From assembly GCA_011319805.1 (NCBI GenBank), contig SJRY01000253.1:1-64000 (forward strand): 64,000 bases of DNA. The letters are read 5' to 3'. The DNA is from Macrocybe gigantea. Its lineage: Eukaryota > Basidiomycota > Agaricomycetes > Agaricales > Callistosporiaceae. The translations under genes and the position numbers were made by a program. Positions 58,001 through 64,000 of the stretch are shown here, one piece after another (within the stretch, counting starts at the first letter, position 1; every line of letters starts with the position of its first letter). The notes beneath the pieces are model-generated. The model was not told the origin of the DNA, ran no database searches, and worked only from the letters and a program-made list of their open reading frames with translations.

Positions 58001-59283
58001 AGATGTGATACGTAGGCAGAAAAGTACAAAGATGCTCACTGATTGCCGAACTCCGATGCCACAAACAGAAAACCAGATTTAAGAATGCAAAGACTAGATG
58101 CAACAGGTACGGTATCAAAATACTTGATTTTAAGAGCCTTTACGTCTTCGTCTTCATGCTCTATTGTCACCTTGAATAGATCCCCATCTTCATTTTGCAG
58201 AAGGAAGAAAAATGCTCCCTGGACAGACAGTCTAACTACGGCTTCTCATGATTGGGATAACATTTCGCACCTTCATCTTATGCATGACAGCTGCGACAAT
58301 GATAACTCCACGACTTGGATCCTCTAAAGGATGTCTCCGGCGAGGAATTGGCACTCGGTGCTGGGGAACGTCCATGTGGCGATAAATTATGTGATCCTCA
58401 CAGCAGATGAGGACACCCGATGGACCATCAAATCGCTCCGAGGATGCCAATTGACCACCTGGGACTTGCACTAGCAAGTTGGCGCGAGGATCCGTCGGCT
58501 CGCTCCACTTGCGGACGACGTGATTCAAACCCAAGTCAAGCTCGTAATATGTCAGCATCTGATCAATGTCGTGAGCTCTGGACTTTGGGAAGAAGACTAT
58601 GCAACGCACTTTCTCTGCATTATTGAACGCCTCCCCTGTTGGGTCCTGATCCGACTCTGTATAATCAACCTCCAACGCAGCAAACAGCGGGTTCTCAAAT
58701 CCAACATCGAGACCGACTATGTGGTGGATGATTGCGGCATTTTTGTGCGCTTCTAGCGGTGACGAGATAGTAAGGTTGGCAGCGGCGTCACGGTTGAGAA
58801 TGTAGACCAGTTTAGCCTTCTCTATCGCAGAAATCATGACAGCGCGGCCTTTTGGATCTACCGCGAGGTATTGCCCAGGTACAATGCGTCGAACGCCCGT
58901 CTTGCCAAAGGTCTCTTGATGCAGCTTGACGAAACTGCTCGTCTTTGGATCATAGTCAAGAATGATAATGCGTCCCGAATCCGACCCTACGATGGCGTAG
59001 TCTAAGAAGGAGAGAAGTGAATGACAGCAAGCGAAATAGACACGTACAGACGCTCACCCTTAGTCCCCCCCGTCAAACGAAACGCGGCGAGTGAGCGAAT
59101 GGAACCGAAGACGTCAGTCGCGATGACGGTCGACAACTTTCCCGTTTGGACATCCGGGCGCAACAGCTCGAGACGCGTGTCATGAGATACGATGATTTCC
59201 TGTGTCCTCGCTCCGGAGAAGTTTCCGACGATGGCCTGCGTAGCGGCAGTTGGAGGTTGCAAGGTCAAGTGATACAAGTGCAT
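55011..59283 (-). CDS. RSE1: splicing factor 3B subunit 3 (Rse1/SF3B3)
   Basis: The start [20 protein letters not shown] at 59283 and the segments [74 protein letters not shown] and [18 protein letters not shown] mark SF3b130. The last exon ends [13 protein letters not shown] at 55011. The protein is a triple beta-propeller scaffold of SF3b in the U2 snRNP and helps select branch points. The gene has about a dozen short introns. It shares the CPSF-A domain at its C-terminus with DDB1 and CPSF160, but the N-terminus is specific to SF3B3. A 278-codon plus-strand frame over the last exon is a shadow. Confidence 0.93.
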
Positions 59284-59668
59284 GGCGTTCGGGACCAAAC
59301 AGCCCTGTTTGCTATAAGTTGTCAGAGACAATCGTCTTGCGCAGCGTAGACCCTCGACAAGGAAATAGAAAGGGTCCAGAGATAGGATAGCAAAGCAGAA
59401 TGAATCGATCCCTGAGCGCAAAGACTTTGAGCGTTCGGCGTTGCAAGAATTTGCAACTACCGCTATTGATGCTTATTTGGCACACGCTTACAAAACCGTC
59501 AGGATGGATGATCGAAGTACGAAAACAATATGGTTATCCATGGAGCCGCTGACAGGTATACATTTCGACAATTACGATTCATTCGTCTAAGTGTGGAGGA
59601 TCAGGACGACACCTTGTTTAGCAAGGCAGTTACCCGAGCCCTACTGGAATACAGCAATCATATCATGA

Positions 59669-62241
59669 CTAGATTGTATAACTTGATTGCGGGCATTCAG
59701 TACTGTCCAAGAAGGCCGACAGCAGAAGAACGACTGACCGGAAAAGCGGGCTCTCGCTGCCCATATCAGCAAACTCTTTCCTTCGGCTCTCATCGATTCC
59801 TTCCAGACGACATTGTTCTTCCTTTTTTCTGTTGATCCGACGGTAGTCCCACATTGTTATAAACGTCAACAAAATTCTAGAATCAGTGTTAACATCATTG
59901 GCTGAGCCTTGAAGGACAGTAACATAAGGAAACACCAACGATAGACTCAGCCACCCGATTATAGTCCCATGTCCTTCATGGAAACGAGGAGGGTGGATGT
60001 ATATGAATGACGCGCATATTCTGTGTCTCGTTTCAGCTTCCGCAGCATAATCGATTACTGTTCTTTCTTACCCTCCAAGATTCCCGATACCAATCACCAT
60101 CGCAATCATGACGCCTAGTCATTGTGCTCTTTCAAACATTCCATTCGATATCAAAACACGCAATAGACTCACCTTTTCTGACATCTCCTCCAGCGGCCGA
60201 ACCGGCCCACGCGAGACAAACGGCAATCGTCGGGTAAACACCCATAGTCGCAAGAACAGCACCAGCATAAGCGACTCCAGGTTTTGTTTGGGTATACAAC
60301 ACGATAAATCCAATAAGCGACACAATCGCGCTCCCAATGATGTATGGACCGCGTAGGTTGTGTCTGTCAGATAAGAAGCCGACTAATTTTTAATGAGCTA
60401 GAGGCGTTGCGACGGAGATGCTGAATAGCGTACTTGCGACGGTAGTGATACATCCAGCAACGAAAATGGAACCATAAGTAGCTGCGCTTGGGCAGCCGTG
60501 AATCCTATCGATGCGTCAATACTGTCCTAAAAATTCTCCTGTGACACCATACCCAGCTGATTAACGATCGTCGGCGCGAAAAGGGCAACGGCATAAACGG
60601 TATCAAGAAGCCTGTATTTGTGAAGCCACAGGCATGTATAACTGGGAAATGACTAAGACTTTAAGTAACGCACCGATATAATACCAACTTGCATATAAGA
60701 TTTATAGTCGGCGAGAGCTTGCCAGACAAATCTGATATTGAAATGAGTTGCTAGACCTTGCGAGTCATCTTCCAACATTTTGATGATCATTGCCTTTTCT
60801 TGATCCGTCAAGAATGACGCTGTAGAAGGATACTAAAAACGAAGAGTCAATTGATCATATCATTGCATCGGTACTTTGGTCTTACATCGTACATATACAC
60901 GTAAGAAAGCAGAGCGACCACAATAGTTGCTGTTATGGAAAGTAAGCTCAGAAAATGAATGGAACGGGAATCGCTTCACCGATGCCTTCCAAACAGAACT
61001 GAAATAAGACGTTGAGCAAGCGTCAGAGATAATTCAGAAAGGGGAATTCAGGTCTTACAATCCATTGCCATCCGTGAAGACCACCGATGCCTTCCATATG
61101 TTCGATACCGAACCTGTCGAACATGAGCTATAACCGCGGCAAACTTCACTGTCGTCAAAGACATACGCCAACAATCCTCCGAAAGCACCTGCTACAGTGG
61201 CGGCAGAGAAGAAAATGGCAATCCTTGCAGCGACATCCCGACGACGATACCAAAGAGACAGATAGAAGGTAACCTGTAATGCATGAGCTCAGATAATGCG
61301 GCCAATGTTCAATTGATGCCGGCGCACTCCTGGGAACAGTCCAGATTCAGCCAGTCCTAGGATTACGCGTGCTCTGTTTCATCGTTTGTGAGCGTTACAG
61401 CCTACGATAGAAGACGAACGAGCTGCTTACGCTATGAGACCTTGATATGTCTTGCACAGACACATCAACGTCATCACGATGCCTAAGAAGCCTTCTTAAT
61501 TGGCGAAGCAAAGGAATAAGCAATTGATGAATACCCCATGCGACCATTATAGAGGGTACTATAATTAGTTCATCAGCAATCAATCATGCATAGTCAATAG
61601 ATCAACTTTACTCCATCGTGACGGTCTGACAAGCTTCAACGCCACATTCCTGTATAGAACGAGGAGACATGAGTTTAATGCAACCATGTCACTGGCAGAG
61701 TCACCTACGAAGGTACTTCTGCTAGGGAGTAGGGGATCTAACGCCGAGTAAGCTGGTGGCAACGGAGGATATTTGGAGGACGTACGAAAAAGACGGCAGC
61801 GACCTATCGAATCACCGTTCTCAAGTTCATTGCTATCATTATGCAGCATAGACAACGGTACTTGCCACATTGTACTTCAAACCGTCGAGCTTCGCATCCT
61901 TGGCCATGCCCGCCACTCTTGCATTGCCTGCAAACCAAGTCAGCGCGAAGTTAACCCACAACACATCAGCGAAGAGACGCGCCGATGTTTGCTCGATCCC
62001 TTGGTTTCGAAAAAAAATGCGTCAGTACGTAAATCAAAACCAAACGAAAGAAGCATGCTCACAAAAACGACAAAAGGTAAAGAAGCGCGACGAAAGGAAG
62101 CAAGTGATAGTCAATCTTGCGTATGATTCGCTTGCGCTCGGCTTCCAGCTTCTCCGGGTCCACATTGTGAAACGGAGAATCCTTCGCCTCCGCCAGCGAT
62201 CCGATAGAAGAAGTGTGCTTCTCTTCTGTTGGACTACTCAT
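59669..62241 (-). CDS. Dal5-type MFS transporter, copy 1
   Basis: The ATG at 62241 opens MSSPTEEKHTSSIGSLAEAK, then IIRKIDYHLLPFVALLYLLS, the first membrane helix. DRANIGNARVAGMAKDAKL, a hallmark of the anion:cation symporter (allantoate/Dal5) family, follows in the next exons near 61950-61880. Later segments are HFNIRFVWQALADYKSYMQV, SLIGFIVLYTQTKPGVAYAG and YPTIAVCLAWAGSAAGGDVR. The C-terminal tail is DYRRINRKKEEQCRLEGID. These plasma-membrane proteins import allantoate, vitamins or other organic anions; the substrate cannot be told. Many short introns occur between the helices. A near copy follows upstream on the same strand. Confidence 0.8.
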
Positions 62242-62931
62242 AGCTGAGGAAAGGAGACCACGGCAAGGGCGGCGAAAGAGTGCAGCTCAGCCGCGCCACC
62301 GATGGTTTGGTGATTTGTTCGGGTCTGCCTTTAAATAGCACCGGCAGACGCATGAATGGGGATAACTCGAATGGGGCGTGTCTTTGCTGGGTCATTGCGT
62401 TTTTTGCGCGGTGACGGTGAGAACGTCTGGAGAAGGTCCAGGCATGTGCCGTTGAATGGCAGGTGGGACAACAATTTGTTCCTTCAGGATTGCATAGACG
62501 GGGTACAATTGCGATACACATGCAAAAACACAACTGAATGGTTCCTTGGCATATCTCGCAAGGGTCGCAGGTCGCAGTGCTTTTACCCACCACCACGGGA
62601 TCTGGATGATATAGATGCTGTTCGCCAGAAAGACTGCATTCTCGTGAGTACCAAATTGACACTATTCAGCGATTGCGATCGTGCTAAAATCATGATAGAG
62701 TGTTAAATTGTGCATAGACTTTCTCAGTCAAAGACGAGAGGCAGCTGACACCACCGCTCTCAAGGACGGCCATTGCGATACTGAAGCATCGTGATGGATC
62801 TTCGGCATGCCTAATCATTTTACAGAAGTATATTTTGTACAATTATGAAAGGAATCCAAGCAATACTCGTAAAATACTGTACGTGCTACGCAGCTTGAGC
62901 GAGCTTCATAGGGTGTAACTGACAGAACGAT
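62242..62931. other. intergenic region between tandem transporters
   Basis: The 690 bp separate the start of copy 1 from the end of copy 2. I see no gene. Confidence 0.4.
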
Positions 62932-64000
62932 TCAGCATAAACTACAAGCAGCAATGTCAATCAAATAAAACACGAACCGGAAAAGAGGGCTCTCGTTGCC
63001 CATGTTGATGAATTCATTCCTTCGACTCGAGTCGATGCCCTCCCGTTCACACTGTGCCTCTTTCTTCTTATTGAGTCGGTTGTAATCCCACATAGCGAAG
63101 AGACTAAGCAAGATGCTGATGAAGAACAGTTGTGATCGGCAGAATACCCGGTCTCCTTGATAATGAATACTTACGAAAGGCTTAGCCATCCTATCACGGT
63201 GCCGTGTCCTTCATGGAAGCGCGGACCGTGTAGATAGATAAACGACGAGCAGATGCTGGAGAAGAGGATCAGATCACCAAGCCACAGATTTCGTTGGTGG
63301 GCATCCTACCCGCCAAGGTTACCAAGACCAATGACCATCGCAAGCACCACACCTGCAAACGTTACTTTCCCGAAGGGTTTGTCATCACTGAGCGAGACCT
63401 ACCTTTCCTCACATCGCCGCCTGCGGCCGAGCCAGCCCAAGCCAAGTCGACCGCAATCGTAGGGTAGACACCCATTGTAGCAAGCACAGCCCCTGCATAA
63501 GCTGCACCAGGGGCCTTTTGTGTGTACAGCACGATGAATCCTATCAATGACACAAAGGCGCTGCCAATGATATATGGTCCTCGTAGGTTGTGTCTATCGG
63601 ATAGCATGCCCACTTTTTGCGACATTAGCATCGGCTTCAAGCAGACATGAGCGGATCATGACATACCAGACACAGTGGTGATACATCCAGCCACGAAGAT
63701 CGGTACGGTAAGGAGTTGTGCTTGAGCAGCCGTGTATCCTATGGCGCATTCTAGTGGATGCTTTACTTCTGTAGAGGCCCAAATTCACCTAATGCTTTGA
63801 CAATGTTGGCGCGAAGAGAGCAATGGCATAAACAGGAATAAGAATCCCTAACGATAGATTTCAGCACCTTCATCCACGAAGTTGAAGAAAAGCGAACCGA
63901 TATAAATTCCCATTTGGACATAGGTTTTGTAATCTCTCATAGCTTGCCAGACGAAACTTATATCGAAGTGCGTCGCAAGGCCTTGGGCATCCTCCTTTAA
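62932..64000 (-). CDS. Dal5-type MFS transporter, copy 2 (truncated by window end)
   Basis: Only the C-terminal half is in the window. From the window edge it reads AQGLATHFDISFVWQAMRDY, KTYVQMGIYIG, SQKVGMLSDRHNLRGPYIIG, SLIGFIVLYTQKAPGAAYAG and YPTIAVDLAWAGSAAGGDVR. The tail is DYNRLNKKKEAQCEREGID and the end, after NESPLFRF, is a stop at 62932. It matches copy 1 position by position, so the pair is a tandem duplication. The one clear difference is D for C in the IAVxLAWAG helix, which may affect transport. Substrate is unknown. Confidence 0.8.

Noticed and set aside
1..64000. tRNA, rRNA or CRISPR features
   Set aside because: No convincing T-loop/acceptor-stem combination, rRNA core or spaced direct repeats were found by eye.

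Overview
The window looks like nuclear DNA of an agaricomycete basidiomycete. Genes are dense and on both strands. Most have several short introns of about 45-90 nt. Several families typical of or common in these fungi are present: DUF6593, DUF6533, a Zn2Cys6 regulator with the MPGNRCSNC signature, and F-box/LRR proteins. No rRNA, tRNA, CRISPR array or transposase was recognised.

Layout. 1-9.7 kb: a low-complexity hypothetical protein, a six-exon F-box/LRR protein, gluconokinase (-), a DUF6593-like protein with a long disordered tail (-) and the H2A.Z chaperone CHZ1. 9.7-13.8 kb is gene-poor. 13.8-15.2 kb: a HAC1/XBP1-type bZIP regulator. 15.2-18.2 kb is again gene-poor. 18.2-25 kb: a MYND protein, an RNase P Rpr2/Rpp21 subunit, a Yippee protein (-) and VPS53; the last two diverge from a 78-bp spacer carrying a telomere-like TTAGGG motif. 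25.5-34.2 kb: a single-pass receptor-like membrane protein (-) and two conserved or hypothetical proteins. 34.3-45 kb: a Zn2Cys6 factor, an Ohr/OsmC peroxidase (-), a ZCCHC9-like protein, NKAP (-), an F-box protein and an ER FKBP (-). 46-50.4 kb: two tandem DUF6533 membrane proteins (-). 51-55 kb: GET1 and malate synthase. 55-59.3 kb: the spliceosomal subunit RSE1/SF3B3 (-). 59.7-64 kb: two tandem Dal5-type MFS transporters (-), the second cut by the window edge.

Most genes are housekeeping (tail-anchored protein insertion, GARP tethering, splicing, tRNA processing, glyoxylate cycle) and form no obvious pathway cluster.

The strongest finding is in the HAC1-type gene. The bZIP frame and the acidic C-terminal frame are separated by a 53-nt segment without GT-AG ends. 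Its two junctions resemble each other (TTG|CA and CTG|CAG, both followed by CGGGTGG). The first sits in a perfect 8-bp stem with a 7-nt loop, as expected for an Ire1-cleaved unfolded-protein-response intron. A second notable pattern is a run of single-base deficits, nearly all in homopolymers, that break otherwise conserved genes between about 35.4 and 45 kb. Exon models below were built by hand from frames, GT-AG or GC-AG sites and family conservation; coordinates give the gene span from start to stop codon.
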